DNA of 64,000 nt from assembly GCF_009496285.1 (NCBI RefSeq), contig NZ_WIJK01000002.1, positions 78,556 to 142,555 on the forward strand. Direction: 5' to 3'. Below the pieces are notes generated by a model that had not been told where the DNA came from, did no database searches, and saw nothing but the letters and a program-made list of their open reading frames with translations. This document shows, one piece after another, positions 8,765-17,732 of this stretch. The translations under genes were made by a program, and so were the position numbers. This stretch comes from Streptococcus mitis (GTDB taxonomy: Bacteria > Bacillota > Bacilli > Lactobacillales > Streptococcaceae). Numbering within the stretch: the stretch's first letter is position 1; each line of letters begins with the position of its first letter.

Positions 8765-9382
8765 ATGAAATCAACAACTAACAAAATTAAAACAGGACTT
8801 GTAGGAGTAGCAGCAGCGCTTGCTTTCCTTGCACCATCACTTACTTTTGCACAAGAAACAACAACTTACACAGTAAAATCAGGTGACACTCTATCAGGAA
8901 TCGCTGAAAAATACAATACAACTGTTGAAAAATTGGCAGAAAAAAATAAGATTAAAGATATTCATTTGATCTATGTAGACCAAGTATTGGTTATTGATGG
9001 TGAAGCACCAGCAACTTCAGCTACGACAGCAGAAGCTCCAGTAGCAGCACCTGCAGCTACTGAAACAACAACTTATGAAGCGCCAGCAGCAAGCGTAACT
9101 GTAGCAGAAGAAACTGTTGCTACAACAGAAACTTCAGCATCAACTTCAACTGTAAGCGGATCTGAAGCAGAAGCTAAAGAATGGATCGCTCAAAAAGAAT
9201 CAGGCGGTAGCTACACAGCTACAAACGGACGTTACATCGGACGTTACCAATTGACAGATTCATACTTGAACGGTGACTACTCAGCTGAAAACCAAGAACG
9301 TGTAGCAGACTCTTATGTAGCAGGACGTTACGGTTCATGGACTGCAGCTAAGAACTTCTGGCTTAACAACGGTTGGTACTAA
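8765..9382 (+). CDS. Secreted LysM-domain protein with lysozyme-like C-terminus
   Basis: 205 aa. Signal peptide 1-29 (cleavage near LTFA-QE). A LysM peptidoglycan-binding domain follows (YTVKSGDTLSGIAEKYNTT, about 33-77), then an Ala/Thr/Ser/Glu-rich linker. The ~65-residue C-terminal domain has WIAQKESGGSYTATNGRYIG, resembling the catalytic-Glu region of SceD/Rpf-type lysozyme-fold proteins. It probably binds and trims cell-wall glycan at the surface. It resembles the pneumococcal protein next to sdaAB. Single gene with its own promoter and terminator; ATG at 8765 after AAGGAG. Confidence 0.9.
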   Translation: MKSTTNKIKTGLVGVAAALAFLAPSLTFAQETTTYTVKSGDTLSGIAEKYNTTVEKLAEKNKIKDIHLIYVDQVLVIDGEAPATSATTAEAPVAAPAATETTTYEAPAASVTVAEETVATTETSASTSTVSGSEAEAKEWIAQKESGGSYTATNGRYIGRYQLTDSYLNGDYSAENQERVADSYVAGRYGSWTAAKNFWLNNGWY

Positions 9383-9406
9383 GAACTGACGAACAAAATA
9401 AGATGC

Positions 9407-9436
9407 AAAAGTCGAGGGATTTCCTCGACTTTTTTT
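9407..9436. terminator. Terminator between LysM gene and Rgg gene
   Basis: An AAAAGTCGAGG / CCTCGACTTTT stem-loop at 9407-9436 with T-run. It can act in both directions because the two genes converge. Confidence 0.85.
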
Positions 9437-10298
9437 ATATTTCCTTTGCTTGATAACAGGTCTCTACTTCCTTTTTGAGGTGAGATAGCATTGAGGTTTC
9501 ATCAGTTAACTCCAGAAGTGAGAAGCCCTTTTGAATAAGATGATTATTACTAGTGCAAATACCTATTCGAACATAAGTGATAGACAAAATATCGTATCTT
9601 TTCTTTTTCTTGGCATCCTCTAGTAAGGTGTAGCAGATTTGTTGACAGGTATTTTTATCTTGGTTGTACAAGTAAATGGTGGACAGATTGAGTAGGATTG
9701 CCATTCGTAATTCATATAAATGTCGATAGTTTTTATATTCTTCCAAGCGCTGCAAGATTAGTTCAGTGATGAGGTGGAGGTGTTCGATGGGAAAGCTAAA
9801 AAGTATGGTGTTGAGGATTTTTAGGTCGCTTTCATACCATGTATCTTGTTTTTCAATTTTTTCCCAAAGCTTTTTGACCGTTTGTTCCACTTGGATTGAA
9901 AGCTGTCCTGTTCCATGTTGACGGATATAAATGACAACTTCCAGCATATCTCTGATTTCCTTTATAGGGAGATCGTGATAGATCTTGAGATAGTCTTGGC
10001 ATGTTTCAAATAAATTGACTAGACTACTGGTACCAAAGATGGAACTCGTATTGAGATAGGTTTGCATGATTTCTGTTCGCTGGCTTGGCTGATAGAGATG
10101 GCAGATGTATTCAAACTCTTCAAAACTCATATTGACTTGATGGAGAAGAAACTCCATGTTTTCATATTTTGGAGTTGCCTTGCCACTTTCAAACTTGGAA
10201 AGACTGGTTCTTGAAAGGACATTTCCACAGACCTCTTCTTGGGTCAATCCTTTTGACTCACGTATGTCTTTATATACTTTTCCGAAATCATACCGCAT
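9435..10298 (-). CDS. Rgg/MutR-family transcriptional regulator
   Basis: 287 aa, the standard Rgg length. An N-terminal XRE-type HTH (residues 5-60: GKVYKDIRESKGLTQEEV, SRTSLSKFESGKATPKYENM) is followed by an all-helical TPR-like region of about 220 residues. In this family that region binds short hydrophobic peptides and drives dimerisation. The ATG at 10298 has AAGGAG. It is transcribed divergently from a 37-codon hydrophobic ORF starting 128 bp away, the arrangement used by peptide-sensing Rgg systems. The target genes and the real peptide are not established. Confidence 0.88.
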   Translation of the reverse strand: MRYDFGKVYKDIRESKGLTQEEVCGNVLSRTSLSKFESGKATPKYENMEFLLHQVNMSFEEFEYICHLYQPSQRTEIMQTYLNTSSIFGTSSLVNLFETCQDYLKIYHDLPIKEIRDMLEVVIYIRQHGTGQLSIQVEQTVKKLWEKIEKQDTWYESDLKILNTILFSFPIEHLHLITELILQRLEEYKNYRHLYELRMAILLNLSTIYLYNQDKNTCQQICYTLLEDAKKKKRYDILSITYVRIGICTSNNHLIQKGFSLLELTDETSMLSHLKKEVETCYQAKEI

Positions 10299-10426
10299 GT
10301 TTTCTCCTTTTCGTGAAAAAAGTTAACAATAAATTGAATTTTATTAAATATATTGTATCATAAGAATATAGAAAGTAAATAAGAGGTATCATGTAGCTAG
10401 AAAATAATAGATTGGAGGTTGTTTCA
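10299..10426. promoter_or_regulatory. Divergent promoter region between rgg-like gene and 37-aa ORF
   Basis: Plus strand: TTGAAT, 16 bp, TATCAT. Minus strand: TTTACT, 16 bp, TACAAT. The two promoters overlap in an AT-rich stretch (about 10332-10375), so one regulator bound here could control both genes. Confidence 0.5.
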
Positions 10427-10540
10427 ATGCGTAAAAATAAAGATCTATTTCGGGTAATCATTGTCTTTGTGGCAGGGGTTATGTTGATTCTAGCAACCCC
10501 AGTGTTATTTAGAGTTGTTATAGAACTACTGTCAAAATAA
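10427..10540 (+). CDS. 37-aa hydrophobic peptide, divergent from Rgg regulator
   Basis: Reads MRKNKDLFRV, a hydrophobic stretch (IIVFVAGVMLILATPVLF), then RVVIELLSK and stop: a basic N-terminus, one membrane-length hydrophobic helix and a short tail. GGAGG at 10415-10419 gives excellent spacing to the ATG, supporting real translation. It could be a small membrane protein or the precursor of a short hydrophobic peptide pheromone sensed by the neighbouring Rgg. Known SHP precursors are mostly 20-25 aa, so this one is long for that class. No homologue recognised. Confidence 0.65.
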   Translation: MRKNKDLFRVIIVFVAGVMLILATPVLFRVVIELLSK

Positions 10541-10735
10541 AATCTGCATTGAGTATATTCATTAGGATCTCAAATCTTTACATGTTTCATCAATTTCTTT
10601 TAGTTAAAAGTCCGATTTTTCATTTACCATATTTATATTCACAGAAGTTCTAATCAAGACATTAAAGTGGATATCATGAGAAGAAAATAAGAAAGGTGAT
10701 TTTATCTATAGTAGGTAGAATCTAAAAAATAAATT

Positions 10736-10972
10736 ATGACTCATTTAAAATTTTATATCAAATCCGTTCTTTGTTCATTGGTATTGTTTATCCTTTTAAT
10801 TCTTTTTATTAAAAATATATATTACCCTGCTCTAAAGATAACTATTGAAGTTATTCTGTCATTTTCGATAGGTAGTCTTTGTTATTCCATTTTTTGTAAA
10901 ACAAATCGCGCTGCTTTCCTGCCAATTTCGGTTGTTTTATTTCTGCTGACTCTCTATTTGCTAGGAGTATAG
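10736..10972 (+). CDS. Small membrane protein, unrecognised
   Basis: 78 aa with three hydrophobic segments (about 10-30, 33-50, 58-77) and few charges. AT-rich DNA unlike the flanking core genes. The ATG at 10736 lacks a clear Shine-Dalgarno; a GGTG at about 10695 is too far away. The 195 bp before it hold no other convincing ORF. Possibly an accessory or immunity-type membrane protein of the Rgg patch, or a decaying gene. Confidence 0.4.
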   Translation: MTHLKFYIKSVLCSLVLFILLILFIKNIYYPALKITIEVILSFSIGSLCYSIFCKTNRAAFLPISVVLFLLTLYLLGV

Positions 10973-11117
10973 TGTTTTAGCAGGAATTTTGTCAGTTTGC
11001 ATTTTTTCTTGGAGAAATTCTGACGATTGAAATTTTAATGTCTTTAAGTGGAGTAAATTTGCTATCAAGATTTTTCAAAAAAAGAGAAGTCAATAGATTT
11101 GTTAGTGGATTATAAAG

Positions 11118-11351
11118 ATGAAAGGTAAAATTGGGATATTTAAAATGAAACATTTTTTTGCAGGAATTGGTGAGATAAGATTTATTAGTTATCTATTGTC
11201 TCTATGTGTAGGACTAGCCCCTCTTTTTCATATATATGTTATAGGTTCTGAAATGAGTTTTGTGAAAATAGTATTATCTATTTTGGGAATTATATTTGTT
11301 TGTATTTTAACTATTGCTCGAATTTATAGGACTTTTTTCTATAAAGAATAG
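11118..11351 (+). CDS. Small membrane protein, unrecognised
   Basis: 77 aa with two hydrophobic helices (about 23-40 and 46-66) between basic ends; an internal Met at residue 10 (MKHFFAGIGEIR) could be the start instead. The ribosome site is weak. A 25-codon open frame (11038-11115) ends 2 nt before it. AT-rich, no recognised family. Together with the 78-aa ORF it forms a poorly conserved-looking patch between the Rgg locus and mnmA. Confidence 0.4.
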   Translation: MKGKIGIFKMKHFFAGIGEIRFISYLLSLCVGLAPLFHIYVIGSEMSFVKIVLSILGIIFVCILTIARIYRTFFYKE

Positions 11352-11376
11352 TTTGGACTTGAAATGTATTTAAAAC

Positions 11377-11405
11377 CAGAGGTTGGTAGATTATCAGCCT
11401 CTTTC

Positions 11406-11406
<1 letters not shown>
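11377..11406 (+). terminator. Weak terminator before mnmA leader
   Basis: AGAGGTTG and CAGCCTCT can form an 8-bp stem (one G-U), followed by TTCTT. Weak T-run. Confidence 0.4.
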
Positions 11407-12851
<1,445 letters not shown>

Positions 12852-12852
12852 A

Positions 12853-12880
12853 TTGACAAATTTTCTCAATTTGCTACAAT
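12853..12880 (+). promoter_or_regulatory. Promoter of Nudix-mnmG operon
   Basis: TTGACA (12853-12858), 16 bp, TACAAT (12875-12880), directly after the mnmA stop. It drives the two Nudix genes and mnmG. Confidence 0.75.
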
Positions 12881-12991
12881 AATAAAAGCAATAGAAATGA
12901 TGGTCAAAGCTCATGGATGTTGCAGGCTTTTTTGTCCTGCACTTCTTTGGAGTTTTGACTGTTTTTGTGTCGTTTAGAGGAAAGGAAAAAG

Positions 12992-13447
12992 ATGATTCAA
13001 CAAGACTTTCGGACAAAAGTAGAAAATACGGTTTTTGGAGTTCGGGCGACAGCCTTGATTGTCCAAAATCACAAGCTTCTAGTTACCAAAGACAAGGGCA
13101 AGTATTACACTATTGGTGGTGCGATTCAAGTCAATGAGAGAACGGAAGATGCGGTAGTCCGTGAAGTGAAGGAAGAACTGGGTGTCAAAGCTCAAGCTGG
13201 GCAACTAGCTTTTGTAGTTGAAAATCGTTTTGAACAAGACGGTGTCTATTATCACAATATCGAGTTTCATTATCTAGTGGATTTGCTTGAAGATGCCCCG
13301 TTGACCATGCAGGAAGATGAGAAAACGCAACCCTGTGAGTGGATTGACTTGGACAAGTTTGAGGATATTCAGCTGGTTCCAGCCTTTTTAAAGACAGCCC
13401 TACCAGATTGGGACGGACAATTACGACACATCCATCTTAACGAATAG
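12992..13447 (+). CDS. Nudix hydrolase
   Basis: 151 aa. The Nudix box GX5EX7REUXEEXGU is complete around residues 46-68 (GAIQVNE...REVKEELGV). It hydrolyses a nucleoside diphosphate linked to another group; the exact substrate is unknown. The ATG at 12992 (MIQQDFRTKVENTVFG) follows AGGAAAGG; an upstream in-frame start lies in the leader and is rejected. It is followed after 8 bp by a second Nudix gene, then by mnmG. Confidence 0.9.
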   Translation: MIQQDFRTKVENTVFGVRATALIVQNHKLLVTKDKGKYYTIGGAIQVNERTEDAVVREVKEELGVKAQAGQLAFVVENRFEQDGVYYHNIEFHYLVDLLEDAPLTMQEDEKTQPCEWIDLDKFEDIQLVPAFLKTALPDWDGQLRHIHLNE

Positions 13448-13455
13448 GAGAGAAA

Positions 13456-13887
13456 ATGATGGTTAAGCTTATTGCCCATGTACTTGTTCATAGTGGTGGT
13501 GATTATTTACTCATTCAGCGTTCGGAAATTAAAAGAGGACAACCCAACGTTTATCCGACTTACTGGGATATTCCTGGTGGCGGGGTTGAAAAGGGTGAAC
13601 TTCCGCGAGATGGAGCTCTTAGAGAATGTATTGAAGAAGCGGGAATTAGGCTAGACAGCAGTTCGCTCAAACTTCTTCACGAAGATAGTCAACTGGATAC
13701 CTCAAAGGATATTGTCTTTACTCGCTTAGTTTATAAAGCAGAGTGGGTTGGGGAGAAGCCAATTATCAGATTAGATCCTGAAGAGCATACGCACTTTAAA
13801 TGGGTTACCATGGATCAAGCTCTAGAGGAGGAGAAGCTAGTTCCCTATTTGCGAGAAATTTTTGAAAGGTTAAGAAATGACTTATAA
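13456..13887 (+). CDS. Nudix hydrolase (MutT-like)
   Basis: 143 aa. Nudix box GGGVEKGE...RECIEEAGI at about residues 36-59, with the metal-binding Glu pair present. The ATG at 13456 is followed by a second ATG; GGAGAG precedes them. Its 3' end overlaps mnmG by 11 nt, so translation is coupled. It may sanitise the nucleotide pool or act on another NDP-X; the substrate cannot be read. It is a separate paralogue of the gene before it, with low similarity outside the box. Confidence 0.9.
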   Translation: MMVKLIAHVLVHSGGDYLLIQRSEIKRGQPNVYPTYWDIPGGGVEKGELPRDGALRECIEEAGIRLDSSSLKLLHEDSQLDTSKDIVFTRLVYKAEWVGEKPIIRLDPEEHTHFKWVTMDQALEEEKLVPYLREIFERLRNDL

Positions 13888-15793
13888 TTTTATAGAAGAA
13901 TACGATATTATAGTTATCGGTGCTGGGCATGCCGGGGTGGAAGCTTCCCTAGCTGCTAGCCGTATGGGTTGCAAGGTCTTGCTTGCGACTATCAACATTG
14001 AAATGTTGGCTTTCATGCCATGTAATCCCTCTATCGGTGGTTCTGCCAAGGGAATTGTCGTGCGTGAAGTCGACGCTCTCGGTGGGGAAATGGCCAAGAC
14101 CATTGACAAGACTTACATCCAGATGAAGATGCTCAACACTGGGAAAGGTCCAGCTGTTCGTGCTCTTCGTGCGCAGGCTGACAAGGAACTCTACTCTAAG
14201 GAAATGCGCAAGACAGTTGAAAATCAAGAGAATCTCACTCTTCGTCAAACCATGATTGATGAGATTTTGGTGGAAGATGGCAAGGTTGTCGGTGTGCGTA
14301 CTGCGACCCATCAAGAGTATGCTGCTAAGGCTGTTATTGTGACCACAGGGACTGCCCTCCGTGGGGAAATCATCATCGGAGACCTCAAGTACTCGTCAGG
14401 ACCAAATCACAGTTTAGCTTCGATTAACCTAGCTGACAATCTCAAGGAACTGGGACTCGAAATTGGTCGTTTCAAGACAGGAACGCCTCCACGTGTCAAG
14501 GCTTCTTCTATCAACTACGATGTGACAGAGATTCAGCCAGGAGACGAAGCACCTAATCACTTCTCATATACTTCACGTGATGAGGATTATGTCAAAGATC
14601 AGGTGCCATGTTGGTTGACTTACACCAATGGTACCAGCCATGAGATTATCCAAAACAATCTCCACCGTGCTCCTATGTTTACAGGTGTGGTTAAGGGAGT
14701 GGGGCCTCGTTACTGTCCGTCGATTGAGGACAAGATTGTGCGCTTTGCGGACAAGGAACGCCACCAACTTTTCCTAGAGCCAGAAGGACGCAATACAGAA
14801 GAAGTTTATGTCCAAGGTCTCTCAACCAGTCTTCCTGAAGATGTACAACGTGACTTGGTACATTCCATCAAAGGTTTGGAAAATGCAGAGATGATGCGTA
14901 CTGGTTATGCTATTGAGTACGACATGGTCTTGCCGCATCAGTTGCGTGCGACTCTGGAAACCAAGAAAATCTCAGGACTTTTCACAGCGGGTCAGACAAA
15001 TGGAACGTCAGGTTACGAAGAGGCTGCTGGTCAAGGGATTATCGCTGGCATCAATGCCGCTCTGAAAGTTCAAGGCAAGCCTGAGTTGATTTTGAAACGA
15101 AGCGACGGTTATATCGGAGTGATGATTGACGACTTGGTAACAAAGGGGACCATTGAACCCTACCGTCTCTTGACCAGTCGTGCTGAATACCGCCTCATTC
15201 TCCGTCATGATAATGCCGATATGCGTTTGACAGAGATGGGACGCGAGATTGGCCTTGTTGACGATGAACGCTGGGTTCGTTTTGAAATCAAGAAAAACCA
15301 ATTTGACAATGAGATGAAGCGTTTGGATAGCATCAAACTCAAGCCAGTCAAGGAAACCAATGCTAAGGTTGAAGCAATGGGCTTCAAACCATTGACAGAT
15401 GCAGTCACTGCCAAGGAGTTCCTCCGTCGTCCAGAAGTCTCTTACCAAGATGTGGTAGCCTTTATTGGACCTGCTGCTGAAGAGTTAGATGACAAGATTA
15501 TCGAATTGATTGAAACAGAAATCAAGTACGAAGGCTACATCTCAAAAGCCATGGACCAGGTTGCCAAGATGAAACGCATGGAAGAAAAACGTATTCCAGC
15601 CAACATCGACTGGGATGACATTGATTCTATCGCGACTGAGGCTCGCCAGAAGTTCAAACTCATCAATCCAGAAACCATCGGACAAGCCAGCCGTATTTCG
15701 GGAGTAAACCCGGCAGATATTTCCATTCTCATGGTGTATCTAGAAGGTAAAAATCGAAGTATTTCAAAAAATCTAGAAAAAAAGGCTGACTAA
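13877..15793 (+). CDS. mnmG: tRNA uridine-5-carboxymethylaminomethyl modification enzyme, FAD subunit
   Basis: 638 aa, family length. With MnmE it uses FAD and methylene-tetrahydrofolate to build the (c)mnm5 group on wobble uridine 34. Seen: N-terminal FAD-binding [11 protein letters not shown] (about 14-24), [12 protein letters not shown], and the second signature [15 protein letters not shown] near residue 370. The ATG at 13877 overlaps the Nudix gene. A strong terminator follows. The gene order mnmA - Nudix - mnmG matches pneumococcus up to this point; the next gene does not. Confidence 0.97.
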   Translation: MTYNFIEEYDIIVIGAGHAGVEASLAASRMGCKVLLATINIEMLAFMPCNPSIGGSAKGIVVREVDALGGEMAKTIDKTYIQMKMLNTGKGPAVRALRAQADKELYSKEMRKTVENQENLTLRQTMIDEILVEDGKVVGVRTATHQEYAAKAVIVTTGTALRGEIIIGDLKYSSGPNHSLASINLADNLKELGLEIGRFKTGTPPRVKASSINYDVTEIQPGDEAPNHFSYTSRDEDYVKDQVPCWLTYTNGTSHEIIQNNLHRAPMFTGVVKGVGPRYCPSIEDKIVRFADKERHQLFLEPEGRNTEEVYVQGLSTSLPEDVQRDLVHSIKGLENAEMMRTGYAIEYDMVLPHQLRATLETKKISGLFTAGQTNGTSGYEEAAGQGIIAGINAALKVQGKPELILKRSDGYIGVMIDDLVTKGTIEPYRLLTSRAEYRLILRHDNADMRLTEMGREIGLVDDERWVRFEIKKNQFDNEMKRLDSIKLKPVKETNAKVEAMGFKPLTDAVTAKEFLRRPEVSYQDVVAFIGPAAEELDDKIIELIETEIKYEGYISKAMDQVAKMKRMEEKRIPANIDWDDIDSIATEARQKFKLINPETIGQASRISGVNPADISILMVYLEGKNRSISKNLEKKAD

Positions 15794-15801
15794 AGACAAA
15801 G

Positions 15802-15833
15802 TGCTGAATTCTCTTTTAGGAATTCAGCTTTTT
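15802..15833 (+). terminator. Terminator after mnmG
   Basis: A perfect 9-bp stem GCTGAATTC / GAATTCAGC with an 8-nt loop, then six T. Confidence 0.9.
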
Positions 15834-15853
15834 TGATAGAATCGTCCTCTATT

Positions 15854-15861
15854 TTCGAATA
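15854..15861 (+). promoter_or_regulatory. Com-box (ComX/SigX promoter element)
   Basis: TTCGAATA preceded by a T-rich stretch matches the TNCGAATA late-competence promoter element read by ComX. It lies 20 bp before the ATG of the 44-aa ORF. No sigma-70 promoter of equal quality is seen here. Confidence 0.7.
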
Positions 15862-15881
15862 AAGAGAAAAGGAGGAAGATT

Positions 15882-16016
15882 ATGCTGACGGTAGAAGAAA
15901 AAAATTTTTTAGATCACTATAAAAATGCTTCCTATCATCGTTTTTATGAGATTGAGCGCTTCACTAGTCTCTGTCAAAAGTTAGACAAATGGCCACCACA
16001 GGCTGACAAGCTTTAG
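15882..16016 (+). CDS. 44-aa protein, probable late competence gene
   Basis: Begins MLTVEEKNFLDHYKNASYH and ends WPPQADKL: a small, charged, soluble and probably helical protein. AGGAGG sits 7-8 nt before the ATG, a near-ideal ribosome site. The com-box at 15854 makes it a likely ComX-dependent gene. It is not in any family I can name. In pneumococcus a competence-induced gene called ccs4 is recalled just upstream of nrdD, which fits this place, but identity is not proven. Confidence 0.65.
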   Translation: MLTVEEKNFLDHYKNASYHRFYEIERFTSLCQKLDKWPPQADKL

Positions 16017-16031
16017 ACTTTTTGATATACT
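16003..16031 (+). promoter_or_regulatory. Promoter of 517-aa membrane protein gene
   Basis: CTGACA (16003-16008), 17 bp, TATACT (16026-16031). The -35 lies in the last codons of the 44-aa ORF. Confidence 0.6.
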
Positions 16032-16060
16032 AGAACAAATTAAAACATAGGAGAGAATGA

Positions 16061-17614
16061 ATGAACGTATATGGCAGATTAGAAGAGGAACCAACTCCAT
16101 CTTGGACGGGAATTCAGGATGATTTAGTTGGGAGAGAGGAGCGCTTCGAGGATGAACCAAGTTCATTTGCTCCCTTACCATTATTTAAGATCCTAATCTG
16201 GAGCACTTTAGTTGTACTTGTATCTGTAGTTCTTCCTTTCTTGCTAGGACTAACTAGCCCAGAACAGGCACAAGATTTTTATATGGGATGGGCGATGCAC
16301 CAGGGGGGAGATATCTACACAGACTATTTTGGAACGAGTGGTCTTCTCTATTACTTTTTACAGTATCTAAGCAAGGGTAGTATTTTGTTTGCAGCCTTTA
16401 CTTGGCTTGCTCTAGTGGGTGCTGGGATTTTTCTTTTCCGTTCAACTTATACCTTGACGGAGGAGAACAAGCAGTCGCAACAAGTGTTGACCATCTTTTA
16501 TCTTCTTGTTGGAGGACTTAGCTTTGGCGGTGGTTATGCCACCATTTTGGCCCTTCCATTCCTGTTTTACGCTCTTAGTTTAGTAACAAGGTATTTGGTA
16601 GAGTATAATCATGACAAAGGTTTCGTGCGTGTTGGGATTAGCTTGGCTCTAGCATTCTTTTTTGCCCCTCTAGTTACAGCTCTATATGCTCTAGTCTTAT
16701 TCTTTGCATTGTTAGCCTTTAATATTGGGCGTGGTCGCTTAGTTCATGGGCTCTATCAATTTTTTGCAGCTGGTCTTGGGTTCTCACTTTTCTTTTATCC
16801 AATTGGTTACTATACGGCTTATAATGGGAGTTTCGGGAATGCTATTAGTCAAATTCTCTATCCAGTAGATAGTTTGAAGTTTATGTCCAATCCAGCCTTG
16901 CTAGACAACCTCCTTTTTTATGGATTGTTAACAATTGGTCTTGGAGGATTAAGATTCGTATTTACAGGGCTTTTCCAGTCTAAACCAAGCAAGCAATACG
17001 TCTTATCTATTTTTGCTTCAGTAGCTATCTTATCGTTACTAGGATTGGAAATTTTCTCTACAGAACCGATTCACGGTAGTCGTCTAGCTACTTTTCTTCC
17101 TTTCTTGTCCATTTTTCTATTGACTCACATTCGAACTGGGGAATTAGAAGGAGCCAATCGCCGTAGAAGACATCGAGAAGTTCCTTCAATATGGGCAATA
17201 TTTCTTCAGGGTAATGTCTATTTGCCAGTGTTAGCTTTGGCCTACCTATTTTTTGCTCCTCTGGTAGCTCGTTATGTTCTTCACTCAGAACAATATCAAG
17301 AACGAACTCGTATAGAAACTACGGTTAAAGGACAAACACAGGCAACAGATCGTATTTATCTATGGGATGATCTTACTAATGGTTATAAGACTAGTGAACG
17401 TTTAGCAGCTAGTCAGTTGCTATCACCAAAATTATATACTGGCCTTGATGCAAATCGTAGCAAACTTGTCAATGATTTACGTGATAATCAGCCTAAAGTG
17501 ATTGTGGTCAATACCAAAACAGCTCTCTGGACGGAAGTAGAACAGCTTCTGGCAGAAAGTTATCAACCAGTTCAAAGTGAATTCAAAGACTTTAAACTTT
17601 ACAAATTAAAATAA
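16061..17614 (+). CDS. Multi-pass membrane protein, GT-C glycosyltransferase-like
   Basis: 517 aa. A soluble acidic N-terminus of about 45 residues, then roughly 10-12 membrane segments to about residue 410, then a soluble C-terminal domain of about 100 residues. The first large extracytoplasmic loop (AQDFYMGWAMHQGGDIYTDY...GLLYYFLQYL) looks like the PMT/ArnT-type loop in which an acidic residue precedes a Y-D-Y/F element. That would suggest a polyprenyl-phosphate-sugar dependent transferase, but I cannot confirm it. ATG at 16061 after GGAGAG. A competence link through read-through from the com-box is possible. Confidence 0.65.
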   Translation: MNVYGRLEEEPTPSWTGIQDDLVGREERFEDEPSSFAPLPLFKILIWSTLVVLVSVVLPFLLGLTSPEQAQDFYMGWAMHQGGDIYTDYFGTSGLLYYFLQYLSKGSILFAAFTWLALVGAGIFLFRSTYTLTEENKQSQQVLTIFYLLVGGLSFGGGYATILALPFLFYALSLVTRYLVEYNHDKGFVRVGISLALAFFFAPLVTALYALVLFFALLAFNIGRGRLVHGLYQFFAAGLGFSLFFYPIGYYTAYNGSFGNAISQILYPVDSLKFMSNPALLDNLLFYGLLTIGLGGLRFVFTGLFQSKPSKQYVLSIFASVAILSLLGLEIFSTEPIHGSRLATFLPFLSIFLLTHIRTGELEGANRRRRHREVPSIWAIFLQGNVYLPVLALAYLFFAPLVARYVLHSEQYQERTRIETTVKGQTQATDRIYLWDDLTNGYKTSERLAASQLLSPKLYTGLDANRSKLVNDLRDNQPKVIVVNTKTALWTEVEQLLAESYQPVQSEFKDFKLYKLK

Positions 17615-17618
17615 AATA

Positions 17619-17696
17619 ATCAATATCTAGTGTAAATTTTATGAAAATATGAATTTTAATACTAGATATTGATTTTTATTTTTATAGTGATATAAT
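17619..17696 (+). promoter_or_regulatory. nrdD promoter with paired NrdR-like boxes
   Basis: -35 TTGATT (17669-17674), 16 bp, -10 TATAAT (17691-17696). ATCAATATCTAGT (17619-17631) and ACTAGATATTGAT (17661-17673) are exact inverted copies, centres 42 bp apart; the second overlaps the -35. The A/T-rich pseudo-palindromes resemble NrdR boxes, which usually occur in pairs on one helix face. Confidence 0.6.
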
Positions 17697-17732
17697 ACTT
17701 TAAGAAAGAATATTTAAGAAAAGAGCCTGGAT

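Noticed and set aside
11038..11115. 25-codon ORF between the two small membrane ORFs
   Set aside because: No ribosome site; it may be only part of a decayed frame.
17699..17718. TTTAAG...TTTAAG before nrdD as a CiaR site
   Set aside because: The spacing is 8, not 5, and it lies downstream of the -10.
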